The notes under the pieces are model-generated. The model was given only the letters and a program-made list of their open reading frames with translations, searched no databases and was not told the origin of the DNA. Position numbers and translations under genes: made by a program. A stretch of 64,000 nucleotides of DNA from Paenibacillus profundus (GTDB taxonomy: Bacteria; Bacillota; Bacilli; Paenibacillales; Paenibacillaceae), in contig NZ_JAJNBZ010000015.1 in NCBI RefSeq assembly GCF_021369635.1, forward strand, positions 62,001 through 126,000, written 5' to 3'. Positions 17,027 to 25,869 of this stretch are shown piece by piece. Every line of letters begins with the position of its first letter. Position 1 is the first letter of the stretch.

Positions 17027-17052
17027 GTTACAGATTGTGTAATTCGTGATAC
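17025..17052 (+). promoter_or_regulatory. NikR-type operator 2
   Basis: GTGTTAC (17025-17031), 14 bases, then GTGATAC (17046-17052), with the same spacing and consensus as box 1. It touches the -10 element and covers the likely transcription start. The two boxes are centred 37 bp apart. Confidence 0.75.
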
Positions 17053-17077
17053 CACTAACGGCTTGGGAGAGGATGTT

Positions 17078-18055
17078 GTGCTTCGATTTGTATTGTCACG
17101 AATTGGCGAGGCTGCAGTCGTGCTGCTGATCGTCAGCGTAATCGTCTTCATCTTTATCCGCCTGTTGCCCGGCGATCCGGCGATGGCTCTATATGGCGAT
17201 AACATCCAGAAGATGACACCTGCCGATCAGCTGCGCATCCGCGACAATCTCGGATTGGATGAGCCGCTTCACATCCAGTACACCAAATGGCTCGAAGGCG
17301 TGATGCACGGCGAACTCGGACGCTCCTATCTGAATGGGGAACCCGTCAGCACCATCATTTATAATGCGGTCGGCCCCACCGTGCAGTTGATGCTGACAGG
17401 GACGTGCCTTACCGTGCTCGCCTCTCTGCTGCTTGGAACCTACACCGGGCTCAGGCATGCTTCCAAGACTGATGTTGTTGTAACCGTCTTCAGTTACTTA
17501 TTGATGTCCATGCCCGCATTTTATCAAGCGTTGCTGTTCATGCTCGTGTTCTCTCTGTATTTCGGTTGGTTCCCCATCGCAGGCATGGGAAGCCCGCATG
17601 GAGGATTCGGCGAGTGGCTCCGCCACATTACGCTTCCCGCACTCGTTCTGTCCTTATCACACATCGGTTATTACATACGGCTTTTACGAAATCATGTCCT
17701 TATAACAAAGGAAAAGGACTTCGTGCGTGCGCTCGAAGCCCGTGGCGTTCCTTACCTGCGTATCGTAACCCGTCACATCGCACCTAATTCAGCACTGCCG
17801 TTTCTTACGTATATCGGGATGTCATTATCGTTGACAATGGCTGGTTCCGTCGTCATTGAAACGCTGTTTTCTTGGCCTGGTCTTGGCATGCTGTCCTTGA
17901 AATCGGCGCTGACGCGAGACTATCCGGTACTCATCGCCGCAATTCTGCTCGGCACGTTCGTTGTCATTATCGGCAGCTTGCTTATCGATCTGTTCTGCGC
18001 CTGGTTCAATCCGCGCATCCGGCGGCAGCTTGTAAAGGAAGGAGCAGCTTCATGA
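17078..18055 (+). CDS. nikB: Nickel ABC transporter permease NikB
   Basis: This is the first membrane permease of a peptide/nickel-type (family 5) importer. The N-terminal helix is followed by IRLLPGDPAMALYGD, the family signature. The inner-membrane loop that contacts the ATPase reads EARGVPYLRIVTRHIAPNS. GTG 17078 follows GGGAGAGG at about five bases; the TTG at 17063 in the same frame overlaps that ribosome site. The stop overlaps the nikC start (ATGA). Nickel specificity rests on the NikR boxes upstream and the nikR gene at the operon end, since the permease alone cannot be told from dipeptide transporters. Confidence 0.85.
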   Translation: MLRFVLSRIGEAAVVLLIVSVIVFIFIRLLPGDPAMALYGDNIQKMTPADQLRIRDNLGLDEPLHIQYTKWLEGVMHGELGRSYLNGEPVSTIIYNAVGPTVQLMLTGTCLTVLASLLLGTYTGLRHASKTDVVVTVFSYLLMSMPAFYQALLFMLVFSLYFGWFPIAGMGSPHGGFGEWLRHITLPALVLSLSHIGYYIRLLRNHVLITKEKDFVRALEARGVPYLRIVTRHIAPNSALPFLTYIGMSLSLTMAGSVVIETLFSWPGLGMLSLKSALTRDYPVLIAAILLGTFVVIIGSLLIDLFCAWFNPRIRRQLVKEGAAS

Positions 18056-18876
18056 AACTGACGAAATGGCTGGCTGTCACCGCCTGCGCCTATCTATGTC
18101 TCTTGCTTCTGCTCTCGTTCGCCGCACCGTATGCAACCGGGCACGACCCGGTTGATGTCAATCTGGGATCCATTCTGCAGCCGCCGCGGCCAGATCATCT
18201 GATGGGTACGGACGAGATGGGACGCGACGTGTTCACTCGCTTGTTGTACGGCGCGAGAGTATCGCTCTCTGTCGGATTCGCCGCTATGCTCGTGTCGCTC
18301 GTCGTCGGTGTCGTCTACGGTACCGTAAGCGGATACTGCGGCGGCTGGATCGACCGGATCATGATGCGGCTTCTGGATACGCTGCTCAGCATCCCGAGCT
18401 TGCTTATCATGATTGGAGTACAAGCCATCCTCTCCCCCGGTCTGCTCACAGTCGTCCTCGTCATCGGCCTGACGGGCTGGATGTCGCTTGCCCGCCTCAT
18501 CCGTACCGAAATGTTCGAGCGCAAGGACGAAGTATTCATTCAAGCATCAATCGTTGTCGGCGCTTCGCCTTATCGGCTGTTCGTCCGCCACTTGGTTCCG
18601 CATTCCTTGCCGACGATACTGGTCATGTCGGCGAGCGGCGTCGGCCATGCCATTTTGTCCGAATCGACGCTTAGCTTTCTAGGCCTCGGTATCCCGCCGC
18701 ATGAAGCTTCGTGGGGGAACATGCTCGTAGGCGCACAAAATCATCTGCTGACAGGCGCCTGGTGGGCAGTCGCCTTCCCCGGAGCGTGCATCGTGTTGAC
18801 GGTGCTGGCTATTACCTTCCTCGGTGATTGGCTTCAGAACCGCTATGGCAGCCCGCAATTCAATCCGAAGAAATGA
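18052..18876 (+). CDS. nikC: Nickel ABC transporter permease NikC
   Basis: This is the second permease, 274 aa, with one N-terminal helix, the conserved HLMGTDEMGRDVFTRLLYG segment of DppC/NikC proteins and five further helices. The ATPase-coupling loop is QASIVVGASPYRLFVRHLVP. The ATG at 18052 overlaps the nikB stop and follows AAGGAGCAG. About 97 bp separate it from the ATPase gene. With NikB it should form the channel in the cytoplasmic membrane. Confidence 0.85.
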   Translation: MKLTKWLAVTACAYLCLLLLLSFAAPYATGHDPVDVNLGSILQPPRPDHLMGTDEMGRDVFTRLLYGARVSLSVGFAAMLVSLVVGVVYGTVSGYCGGWIDRIMMRLLDTLLSIPSLLIMIGVQAILSPGLLTVVLVIGLTGWMSLARLIRTEMFERKDEVFIQASIVVGASPYRLFVRHLVPHSLPTILVMSASGVGHAILSESTLSFLGLGIPPHEASWGNMLVGAQNHLLTGAWWAVAFPGACIVLTVLAITFLGDWLQNRYGSPQFNPKK

Positions 18877-18973
18877 AGAGCACGTGTTCAAAAAAGTGCC
18901 TTTCAGTATCGAAAGCACAAGTATTCGTAAGAAAACTGCATCGGAAGCATTCCCGAAGAAGGAGGAAAGGAAC

Positions 18974-20593
18974 ATGCCTACTGAGATCGATTTACTGCGT
19001 GTGAATGGACTCACGCTTTCCTTTGACGACGGTGCCATGAAGAAGGATGTATTGAAACAGTTGTCCTTCTCACTTCTGCGAGGCAGGGTGACGGCTCTCA
19101 TCGGCGAAAGCGGTTCGGGGAAAAGCCTGACTGCCCAAGCCTTGTTGGGAATGTTGCCGCAGGAAGCGCATGTAAGCTCAGGCACGATCCTGTTCGAAGG
19201 GGAGGACATACGAACGTGGTCGGAGCATCTGCTGCAATCGTACCGAGGGGGCCAAGTCGGCATCGTCTTTCAAGATACGTTCGGAACCTTCGATCCGCTG
19301 TACAGAGTCGGCAGCCATTTTCAAGAGCTGTATGCCGTACATGCGAAGCTGTCGAAGTCCAAAGCGAAGGAACGGGCTCTCCAGCTGCTCGGGGAAATGC
19401 AATTTCCAGACCCGGACCGCGTCTATCGGGCCTACCCGCACGAATTGTCCGGCGGGATGCGGCAGCGCGTCCAGCTCGGATTGGCGCTCGCTCCTGAGCC
19501 GAAGCTTCTTATCGCGGACGAGCCTACGACCGCCTTGGACATGCCCATACAGGCTGACATCCTGCGATTAATTTCGCGCTGGAATCGCCGTACCGGAGCA
19601 AGTGTCCTCTTCATTACGCATGATCTGGGCGTCGTCGACGAGATTGCGGATGAGGTTCTCGTCATGCAGCATGGTGAGATCGTCGAGTCCGGATCGAAGC
19701 TGGACATCATGACCCGACCTGCTCATTCACATACAAAAGCACTGCTCGCTGACTATGCTTCGTTATCGGCGCCGAATCAAGCAAGCCTGGCTATCGGATC
19801 CGGCAGCATCGTTAAAGTGCGGGATGTAAGCAAATCGTATCGTGCCCATCATGGCTGGGGCAAAGCCAAAAGCCAGATAAACGCCGTGCGAAACGCATCA
19901 TTCCAGATCGGCGAAGCGGAATTGTTGGGACTCATCGGAGAGAGCGGCAGCGGCAAGAGCACCTTGTCGCGTCTGCTGCTCCAGCTTGATACACCAGACA
20001 GCGGATCCATCTGCTGGTGCAGCAAGACAGAGCCGCGGCGTTCCGTACAGTGGGTTCATCAAGACCCGCTTGCCTCCTTCGACCCGCGCTGGACCGTCGC
20101 CCAAATCGTCGGAGAAGGATTGGATTACGGCTGCAAGCTCTCGCAAGACGAGACTCGCGCCCGCATCAAGCACGCACTCGACAGCGTCGGACTCGGCGAG
20201 GAATTCGCTGGTACATATCCCCGCCAATTGTCTGGCGGCATGCGGCAGAGAGTTGCGCTGGCCCGCGCCTCGATTGTGCAGCCGCGTCTGCTCATTCTTG
20301 ATGAACCATTCGCTAGTCTGGATATGACCCAGCAAAGACAGATGCTTGCACTTCTCCGGCACATGAATGAAAGACAAGGAACGGCCATGCTCTTCATCAC
20401 CCATGATGTCCGTGCCGCTATGCTGCTGTGCCATCGCGTCATGGTTATGCGTCAGGGGGAGATTATCGAGCAGCTTCCAGCGGCTCTGCTTCCGCATTCC
20501 GACCATCCTTACACGAAGCGGCTGCTGGCGGCGATTCCTGGCTTTGCCCACAGTTCGAACAAAAAAATTACTAAAGGAGTTATATGCACATGA
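18974..20593 (+). CDS. Fused nickel ABC ATPase (NikD-NikE in one chain)
   Basis: This 539-aa protein carries two complete ABC ATPase domains, whereas E. coli encodes NikD and NikE separately. The first has Walker A GESGSGKS (44-51), signature LSGGMRQRVQ and Walker B LLIADEPTTALD. The second has Walker A GESGSGKST (~322-330), signature LSGGMRQRVALARAS and Walker B LLILDEPFASLD. Both H-loops are present (FITHD). ATG 18974 follows AGGAGGAAAGG. The frame is open upstream, but that part lacks a start with a ribosome site. Its stop overlaps nikA. It would power uptake through NikBC. Confidence 0.87.
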   Translation: MPTEIDLLRVNGLTLSFDDGAMKKDVLKQLSFSLLRGRVTALIGESGSGKSLTAQALLGMLPQEAHVSSGTILFEGEDIRTWSEHLLQSYRGGQVGIVFQDTFGTFDPLYRVGSHFQELYAVHAKLSKSKAKERALQLLGEMQFPDPDRVYRAYPHELSGGMRQRVQLGLALAPEPKLLIADEPTTALDMPIQADILRLISRWNRRTGASVLFITHDLGVVDEIADEVLVMQHGEIVESGSKLDIMTRPAHSHTKALLADYASLSAPNQASLAIGSGSIVKVRDVSKSYRAHHGWGKAKSQINAVRNASFQIGEAELLGLIGESGSGKSTLSRLLLQLDTPDSGSICWCSKTEPRRSVQWVHQDPLASFDPRWTVAQIVGEGLDYGCKLSQDETRARIKHALDSVGLGEEFAGTYPRQLSGGMRQRVALARASIVQPRLLILDEPFASLDMTQQRQMLALLRHMNERQGTAMLFITHDVRAAMLLCHRVMVMRQGEIIEQLPAALLPHSDHPYTKRLLAAIPGFAHSSNKKITKGVICT

Positions 20594-22185
20594 CGAAAAC
20601 ATGCAAATTGCTGCTGGCGTTGTTTTCTATTGCAAGTCTGCTTGCCATGTTAGGCTGTTCTTCAACGCAATCTGGCGATCAGGCAGGATCCGTTCCTGCT
20701 GCACAGTCAGCAGCAGCGCCGAAAACGATCGTATTCGGCACGGAAAGCGAAGTTGAGATGATCAATCCGGTATTGAACGGCGATCAGGATGTCGATACGC
20801 TCCTATTCCGCGGTCTGACGAAGCCAACCTCCGATAATGAGGTTGCTCCGGACATTGCTAAGGAATGGACGGTCTCTACCGATCAGCGGGAATATACATT
20901 TGTACTGCGGGAAGATGTCGCATGGGAGGACGGGAACCCGCTTACGGCTGAAGATGTCAAGTTTACACTCGACACACTGCTCAATCCGGCAACAAATTCC
21001 CCGATTCAAAGCGACTTTAACGAGATCGACCGGGTCGAGGTGCTTGAGCCGCACAAGGTGAAAATTACGTTGAAGGATCCGTTTCCGCCGCTCTTGAACA
21101 AGCTGAAGCTCGGTCTGCTTCCTAAGCATCTATTGGAAGGAAAAGAGATCAACACGGCGGAATTCAACCGCAAGCCTGTCGGGAACGGACCATTCAAATT
21201 GAAAGAATGGAAGACGGATCAGTCGATTGTTCTCGTCCGCAATGACAAGTTCCACGGCACGAAGCCGCAGATCGACGAGATGATTATCCGGCCCGTAACG
21301 GACCCGAATACACGGCTAATGCAATTGAAGACAGGTGAGATCGACTTAGCCTACATGGAGCTCAACCAAGAAGGCAGCGTGAAGGATACCGATCCGTTCA
21401 CCGCGCTTCAGATGACAACGGTCGATTATCGCGGCATTCTGTACAATTTTCGCAACCCGCTGTTCCAAGATCCCCAAGTCCGCCTGGCGATGAGCGCTGC
21501 CTTGGATCGCGAAGCCTTAGTGCAGGGCGTGCTGTTCGGCAAAGGCCAACCAGCATACGGCCCGCTGCAGAAATCTTGGGCAAATGATCCGGCTCCGGAA
21601 GGGGCGGAGCTTCGTCCCGAAGAAGCAAAAGCGTTGCTGGAGAAGGCGGGCTGGAAGCCTGGCGCAGACGGCGTTCTCGTGAAGGACGGCACACGATTCG
21701 AGTTCGACTTGGTCTCGCCAGCGACAGATACGGTCCGTGTGGCGTTAGCCAATGCGGTTCGCACCCAGTTGAAGCCGTTCGGCATTTCCGTCAACCCGAA
21801 ACCGCTGGATTGGAGCGCGATTCAATTCGACAAGATCGACGCGTTCATGATCGCATGGGGCAGTGAATTTGATCCTGACGACCATACGTATCGCGTATTC
21901 CACAGCAGCCAGATTGAGAACGGATTGTACAATTACGGCGCATACCGTAATGACAAGGTCGATAAGAGGCTGACCGAAGCGCGGATCGAACCGGAGCGCG
22001 ACAAACGTAAAGATCTGTATGCCGAATTCCAGCGCGAGCTGCGGAAGGATCCTGCCTTCAATTTCCTTGTCTACGTTGATGCCTTGTATGGCGTCAGCAA
22101 AAAAATAAGCGGAGTCGGCAATCGCCCGTTGGGGCACCACGGCGCCGGCGTACTGTGGAACATTGAAGAGTGGACTGTGAAATAA
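20590..22185 (+). CDS. nikA: Nickel-binding lipoprotein NikA (family 5 solute-binding protein)
   Basis: This is an extracellular lipoprotein with the lipobox LAMLGC, followed by a Ser/Ala-rich linker and a family 5 binding domain (VVAPDIAKEW-like core, GNGPFKLKEWK, DREALVQGVLFGKGQP). It delivers substrate to NikBC. Two ATGs are close together. I prefer 20590, which shares an ATGA overlap with the ATPase gene just as nikC does with nikB and has AGGAG ten bases before it. The alternative is 20584. Length (531 aa) is usual. Metal ligands for nickel cannot be assigned from sequence. Confidence 0.85.
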   Translation: MTKTCKLLLALFSIASLLAMLGCSSTQSGDQAGSVPAAQSAAAPKTIVFGTESEVEMINPVLNGDQDVDTLLFRGLTKPTSDNEVAPDIAKEWTVSTDQREYTFVLREDVAWEDGNPLTAEDVKFTLDTLLNPATNSPIQSDFNEIDRVEVLEPHKVKITLKDPFPPLLNKLKLGLLPKHLLEGKEINTAEFNRKPVGNGPFKLKEWKTDQSIVLVRNDKFHGTKPQIDEMIIRPVTDPNTRLMQLKTGEIDLAYMELNQEGSVKDTDPFTALQMTTVDYRGILYNFRNPLFQDPQVRLAMSAALDREALVQGVLFGKGQPAYGPLQKSWANDPAPEGAELRPEEAKALLEKAGWKPGADGVLVKDGTRFEFDLVSPATDTVRVALANAVRTQLKPFGISVNPKPLDWSAIQFDKIDAFMIAWGSEFDPDDHTYRVFHSSQIENGLYNYGAYRNDKVDKRLTEARIEPERDKRKDLYAEFQRELRKDPAFNFLVYVDALYGVSKKISGVGNRPLGHHGAGVLWNIEEWTVK

Positions 22186-22318
22186 TCGGTATCATCGGGG
22201 AATCAGCCATCATGCGTATCAGCTTTTAGATACGAACGACTCTATTTTCATACCTAAATTCCGCTTTTGCCGTATTTATGGTAGAGTTATTATAAAAAGT
22301 TGTTTTATGAGGTGCGTC

Positions 22319-22744
22319 ATGAATGATTCCAATTTAAAACGGTTTGGCGTTTCCATGGATGGCAAGCTGCTAGAAAAGTTTGATGAGACAATTAAAGCAA
22401 AAGGGTATGAGAATCGATCCGAAGCGGTCCGTGACTTAGTCCGTGACGCCCTGGTCAAGGAATTCCTTGAAGATGACGACAAAGTGGTAGCTGGCAGCAT
22501 ATTGCTATTCTATAACCACCATCACCGGAATCTCCTTGATGAGTTATCCAATCTTCAGCATGAGATGCATGATCTCATCCTGGCGACGACCCATTTCCAC
22601 TTGGATCCGAGTAACTGCCTCGAGCTCATCGTTGTCAAAGGGAAAGCCAAGGAACTTAAAGTGCTGAGCGATCAGATCATCAGTTTAAAAGGTGTCAAAT
22701 ACGGCAAATTCACAGTGGCTCCCATTGATGAACCTCATTCATAA
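22319..22744 (+). CDS. nikR: Nickel-responsive repressor NikR
   Basis: This 141-aa regulator has an N-terminal ribbon-helix-helix (RFGVSMDGKLLEKFDETI, then RSEAVRDLVRD) and a C-terminal ACT-like metal domain. The four nickel ligands of E. coli NikR are all present at matching spacing: His81, His92, His94 and Cys100 (LQHEMHDL, THFHLDPSNC). ATG 22319 follows GAGGTGCG; the in-frame ATG at 22307 is less well placed. It lies 133 bp after nikA, with a small hairpin (CGTATC/GATACG, 22215-22234) between, so it may have its own promoter. Its likely targets are the two boxes before nikB. Confidence 0.93.
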   Translation: MNDSNLKRFGVSMDGKLLEKFDETIKAKGYENRSEAVRDLVRDALVKEFLEDDDKVVAGSILLFYNHHHRNLLDELSNLQHEMHDLILATTHFHLDPSNCLELIVVKGKAKELKVLSDQIISLKGVKYGKFTVAPIDEPHS

Positions 22745-22762
22745 TAAATATGTATATCCGGC

Positions 22763-22793
22763 AAGCCCCCTGCTTCAGGCAAGGGGCTTTGTT
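22763..22793 (+). terminator. Rho-independent terminator after nikR
   Basis: AAGCCCC (22763-22769) pairs with GGGGCTT (22783-22789) and T's follow. Confidence 0.75.
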
Positions 22794-22871
22794 GTCCTCG
22801 CCCCTGGGCCTGTTTTTGAACAAGTTTTACACTTTTGCAGATCCGAAATCTGCTTTGTTACTCAACTTGCG

Positions 22872-22927
22872 TAAAAAATACCTCCCTTGAGCGGACCTGA
22901 ACCTGTCAGGCACGACAAAGGAGGTAT
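22872..22927 (-). terminator. Terminator of the SLH-GH18 gene
   Basis: Read on the minus strand, ATACCTCC and GGAGGTAT (22920-22927 and 22878-22885) form the outer stem, with an inner CCTGA/TCAGG stem and a run of five to six T's after it. Confidence 0.7.
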
Positions 22928-22950
22928 CCCCACCTGCTTTCATTTTTTCC

Positions 22951-24561
22951 TCATTTTGCTGAAAAAGAATAAGATGAAAACTTCATATGATTGCGTAAAG
23001 CGTCCCATATATCAATGGTTTCCGATCCCACGGACCAATAAGCGAATCCGGCTATATTCCTCTGTTCCGCAAGCTCGGATTTCACGGAAAGTGAACGGCT
23101 ATCCTCTGTCCAGATGCGATGAGGCACGCCCTGTTGCATATAATCTGCTGTATACTGGCCTATGTTGGCATCCCATGCCATCTTGGGTTTGTGCGCACGA
23201 AGTATGTTTCCTTGCTCGGCTAGAGTAAGATCCTGCGCTGTTGTGCCGCTCTGCTTCAAAGACCACTCACGCGTATACAGCGGCAAGCCCACGATTAGTT
23301 TTTCAGACGGAATCATAGTAATGAGCTTATCGATACCACGCTGCAGCCAAGGCAGCGAAGAAACCGAGCCAGCCGCCGGAGCTCCGTCCCAATGCTCGTC
23401 ATACCCCATAAGCACGATGTAATCGGCATTGGTTCCTAAAGCAGCATAATCAAACGCAGCCGTCCAATCTGTTCCCAAATCCGGGGACACATCGACAGAC
23501 AATACCGCTTGCAGAAGATGCAGCTCTGCGGCCAGCTTCGACACAAACGCTGTGAACGCCTCCCGATCCTGCGGATAGACGTTCTCGAAATCAAGGTTCA
23601 ATCCGGCAAGCCCATATTGGCGGACATAAGTCGTCAATTGTCCGATAACGGCATCCCTTTTGATCGGATCGGTAAGAACGGAATGGGTCAGATCGGCATT
23701 GAAGCCATTGCCTACCATAGCCCATATTTTCTTGCCATTCTTCTTCGCCCAATCGATAAGCTCCCGATCTGTATGATCCGCTACCGTCTGTGTCTTGTCG
23801 AGATAGTACCATCTTGGGGATAGCGTGTTGACTGTGGACTTCTCGACACGAGCGATGTATTGCTGTGTTGTCAACTCGTATTGCCAGCCCATCTGGATGC
23901 TTTGTGGCGGATTCGCCTTCAACGCTGCCGACCAGCTCGGGCGCTCCAGCGCTCTTGCCAAGACGACTGCAGTCTCCTGACGCGTCAACGGATCGTTCGG
24001 CCGGAATATCCCGGCATTTCCGTTCATTAGGCCGAGCTGCTGCATCGAGCCGACATAAGGAACGGCCCACGCAGCGATGCGACTCGCATCCTTGAAGGCC
24101 GGTTCCACCGGGGATTTGGAACGGGCCTGCTTGAACGCGCGCACGAGGACGGCTGCAGCTTCCTGACGGGTAATAGGCTGCTGCGGCTCAAACGTGCGTG
24201 CTCCCGTTCCATCTATGACCTGCAGCAGAAGCGCCGCCTGTACAGCTCCGTAATACCATGCACTCCGAGGAACATCGTCGAATGCGGGAATGTCGCTCGC
24301 CACCGGCTTGACGTTCAGCACACGGTTCACCATGGCTGTAAACTCCGCGCGCGATACGGGCTTATCCGGCTCGAAGGTACGTTGGCCCGTTCCGTTTACG
24401 ATATGTCTTTCATACAAATCTACAATCTGTTTCTGTCCATAGCTGTTGCCAATATCGTCGAACGGCAACGGTGTACGGCCCGACTCTCCCCACACCAGAC
24501 TGGCAGTGAAGAAAAGCGCCGTTGATGCAAGCAGAATTAGTATTTTGCGAAAATAATTCAA
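22951..24561 (-). CDS. SLH-anchored GH18 protein
   Basis: This 536-aa exported protein has a signal peptide (first ~25 residues), then three S-layer homology repeats (DIGNSYGQKQIVDLYERHIV, DVPRSAWYYGAVQAA, DASRIAAWAVPYVGSMQQLG, each ending in a TFEP/IFRP-N/D-P block). A GH18 barrel of the YaaH/spore-lysin type follows. The catalytic signature is GLNLDFENV with Glu326 as acid. It should bind the cell-wall secondary polymer and hydrolyse a GlcNAc-containing glycan, such as peptidoglycan. TTG 24561 lies ten bases after GTGAGG. It is a single gene with its own terminator. Confidence 0.88.
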   Translation of the reverse strand: MNYFRKILILLASTALFFTASLVWGESGRTPLPFDDIGNSYGQKQIVDLYERHIVNGTGQRTFEPDKPVSRAEFTAMVNRVLNVKPVASDIPAFDDVPRSAWYYGAVQAALLLQVIDGTGARTFEPQQPITRQEAAAVLVRAFKQARSKSPVEPAFKDASRIAAWAVPYVGSMQQLGLMNGNAGIFRPNDPLTRQETAVVLARALERPSWSAALKANPPQSIQMGWQYELTTQQYIARVEKSTVNTLSPRWYYLDKTQTVADHTDRELIDWAKKNGKKIWAMVGNGFNADLTHSVLTDPIKRDAVIGQLTTYVRQYGLAGLNLDFENVYPQDREAFTAFVSKLAAELHLLQAVLSVDVSPDLGTDWTAAFDYAALGTNADYIVLMGYDEHWDGAPAAGSVSSLPWLQRGIDKLITMIPSEKLIVGLPLYTREWSLKQSGTTAQDLTLAEQGNILRAHKPKMAWDANIGQYTADYMQQGVPHRIWTEDSRSLSVKSELAEQRNIAGFAYWSVGSETIDIWDALRNHMKFSSYSFSAK

Positions 24562-24659
24562 TGAATTGGCCTCACTTTACTAGAAATGATAGATATAATC
24601 ATCCTAGCAAATAAAAGGAAGCTCGTTTACTATAAAATATTGGAAGTTGTTTCTTACCT

Positions 24660-25322
24660 CTATAATGTTAACAGTTGACGGCGAAGCAGAGACATTTGCT
24701 GATCCATCTGGAAAGAGGATTTGGCCAAGTCGACCAACTGCTTTCTTGCATCCTCCGGCACGTCTCCCCCTTCATATTTATAATTCAGTTTATGTTCCGT
24801 CGCGGCCCAGAAATCCATGGATGAGGTTCGTAGTTGTATTTCAGCAGGGACCCACAAGTTGCCGCTCGACAGAATCACCTTCGTCTGTACGACCATATGC
24901 AAGCTCTTATAGCCGCTTGGCTTCGGGTGTTCGATGTAGTCCTTCACTTCCAGCACCCGGATATCATCCCGCCGCTCGATATGCTCCTTCATCATGTAAA
25001 CGTCATCGAGAAACGTCGTCACGATGCGCAAGCCCGCTATGTCTTGTATCTGCTCCTGCACCGCTTCCTGAGTGAAGGGAATGTTTTTTCTTTCCATCTT
25101 TTTCAACATGGATAGCGGCTCTTTGATCCGCCCCTTGATATGCTCTATTGGTGAATAGCCGTGTCTTGTTCTCCAATCCAAATCGATGATCTGAAAATCG
25201 CTTCTCAGCTCGTTTAACGCCATTTGGTATTGGCGGAAGAAGCCGCCCCAATTTTTCTGCAGCGTCTCGAGCACCTCGACCCGGTTGATCATGTTAATCA
25301 ATTGATTGGTATGGTCTATCAT
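24660..25322 (-). CDS. Small alarmone (p)ppGpp synthetase
   Basis: This 220-aa single-domain synthetase makes (p)ppGpp from ATP and GDP/GTP without a hydrolase domain. Synthetase motifs are complete: HIKGRIKEPLSMLKKM, IQDIAGLRIVTTF, KPSGYKSLHMVV, AEIQLRTSSMDFWAATEHKL. It resembles the B. subtilis YwaC/YjbM (RelP/RelQ) enzymes; I cannot decide which. GGAGGGGCAAC precedes the ATG. These enzymes are usually induced by envelope stress or act allosterically; no control site is evident here. Confidence 0.88.
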   Translation of the reverse strand: MIDHTNQLINMINRVEVLETLQKNWGGFFRQYQMALNELRSDFQIIDLDWRTRHGYSPIEHIKGRIKEPLSMLKKMERKNIPFTQEAVQEQIQDIAGLRIVTTFLDDVYMMKEHIERRDDIRVLEVKDYIEHPKPSGYKSLHMVVQTKVILSSGNLWVPAEIQLRTSSMDFWAATEHKLNYKYEGGDVPEDARKQLVDLAKSSFQMDQQMSLLRRQLLTL

Positions 25323-25420
25323 GTTGCCCCTCCGTCATGTTCCAATGTAAATATTTTCGTTAATTCTAGATTAACCGGATCGAATCGCAATATCAAATAA
25401 CAGGACAACGCGCCTCGCCT

Positions 25421-25636
25421 TTATGTGTCTGACATCGGTACAGTCCGTGCGTGTGCGCGGAAATCAACACTTGCAAACGAGCACGATGCTTCCAACAGAA
25501 TGACTTGCTCCAATAGTTCCGTCAAGTCGTGCACCGCCATCGCCCTCGTGTATTCTTCGTCGTCATCGAGCTGACAAGCGACTTCCAACAGACCGGTCTT
25601 CAGTTGGCTGTACCGTATCAGGTGATGTATATCCAT
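25421..25636 (-). CDS. Small hypothetical protein
   Basis: This 71-aa, mostly helical and acidic protein (LLEVACQLDDDEEYTRAMAV, then DLTELLEQVILLEASCSFAS) resembles no family I can name. A strong ribosome site (AAGGAGGGAAGGGGAA) supports translation. It is divergent from an XRE regulator, whose putative operators lie between the two. Confidence 0.55.
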   Translation of the reverse strand: MDIHHLIRYSQLKTGLLEVACQLDDDEEYTRAMAVHDLTELLEQVILLEASCSFASVDFRAHARTVPMSDT

Positions 25637-25651
25637 TTCCCCTTCCCTCCT

Positions 25652-25668
25652 TTACGTAATTTACGTAA
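25652..25668. promoter_or_regulatory. Tandem TTACGTAA palindromes
   Basis: The perfect 8-bp palindrome TTACGTAA occurs twice, at 25652-25659 and 25661-25668, a nine-base period, just upstream of the small minus-strand gene and overlapping a minus-strand TACAAT box. It is a candidate operator, perhaps for the divergent XRE protein. Confidence 0.4.
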
Positions 25669-25756
25669 TTGTACTGTTTTGTACCTCAAAGTGTGGTATT
25701 CTGGAATAGCATGTGGATTATATGGTGCTGTGAAAGGAACTTCTGAGGTGTATCCC

Positions 25757-25823
25757 GCAAACCAAGAATAGCGTTCTTTGCAACTACTATAGCGTAGTGG
25801 TATGATGTTTGCAAGCCAAGAAT
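25757..25823 (+). promoter_or_regulatory. Direct repeats GCAARCCAAGAAT before the XRE gene
   Basis: GCAAACCAAGAAT (25757-25769) and GCAAGCCAAGAAT (25811-25823) differ at one base and are spaced 54 bp, five DNA turns. They lie upstream of the XRE start and may be its autoregulatory sites. Confidence 0.4.
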
Positions 25824-25869
25824 TGCATTTTTACATGTGTTATTTTACTTTTTTTCAAGGAGGTATGTT

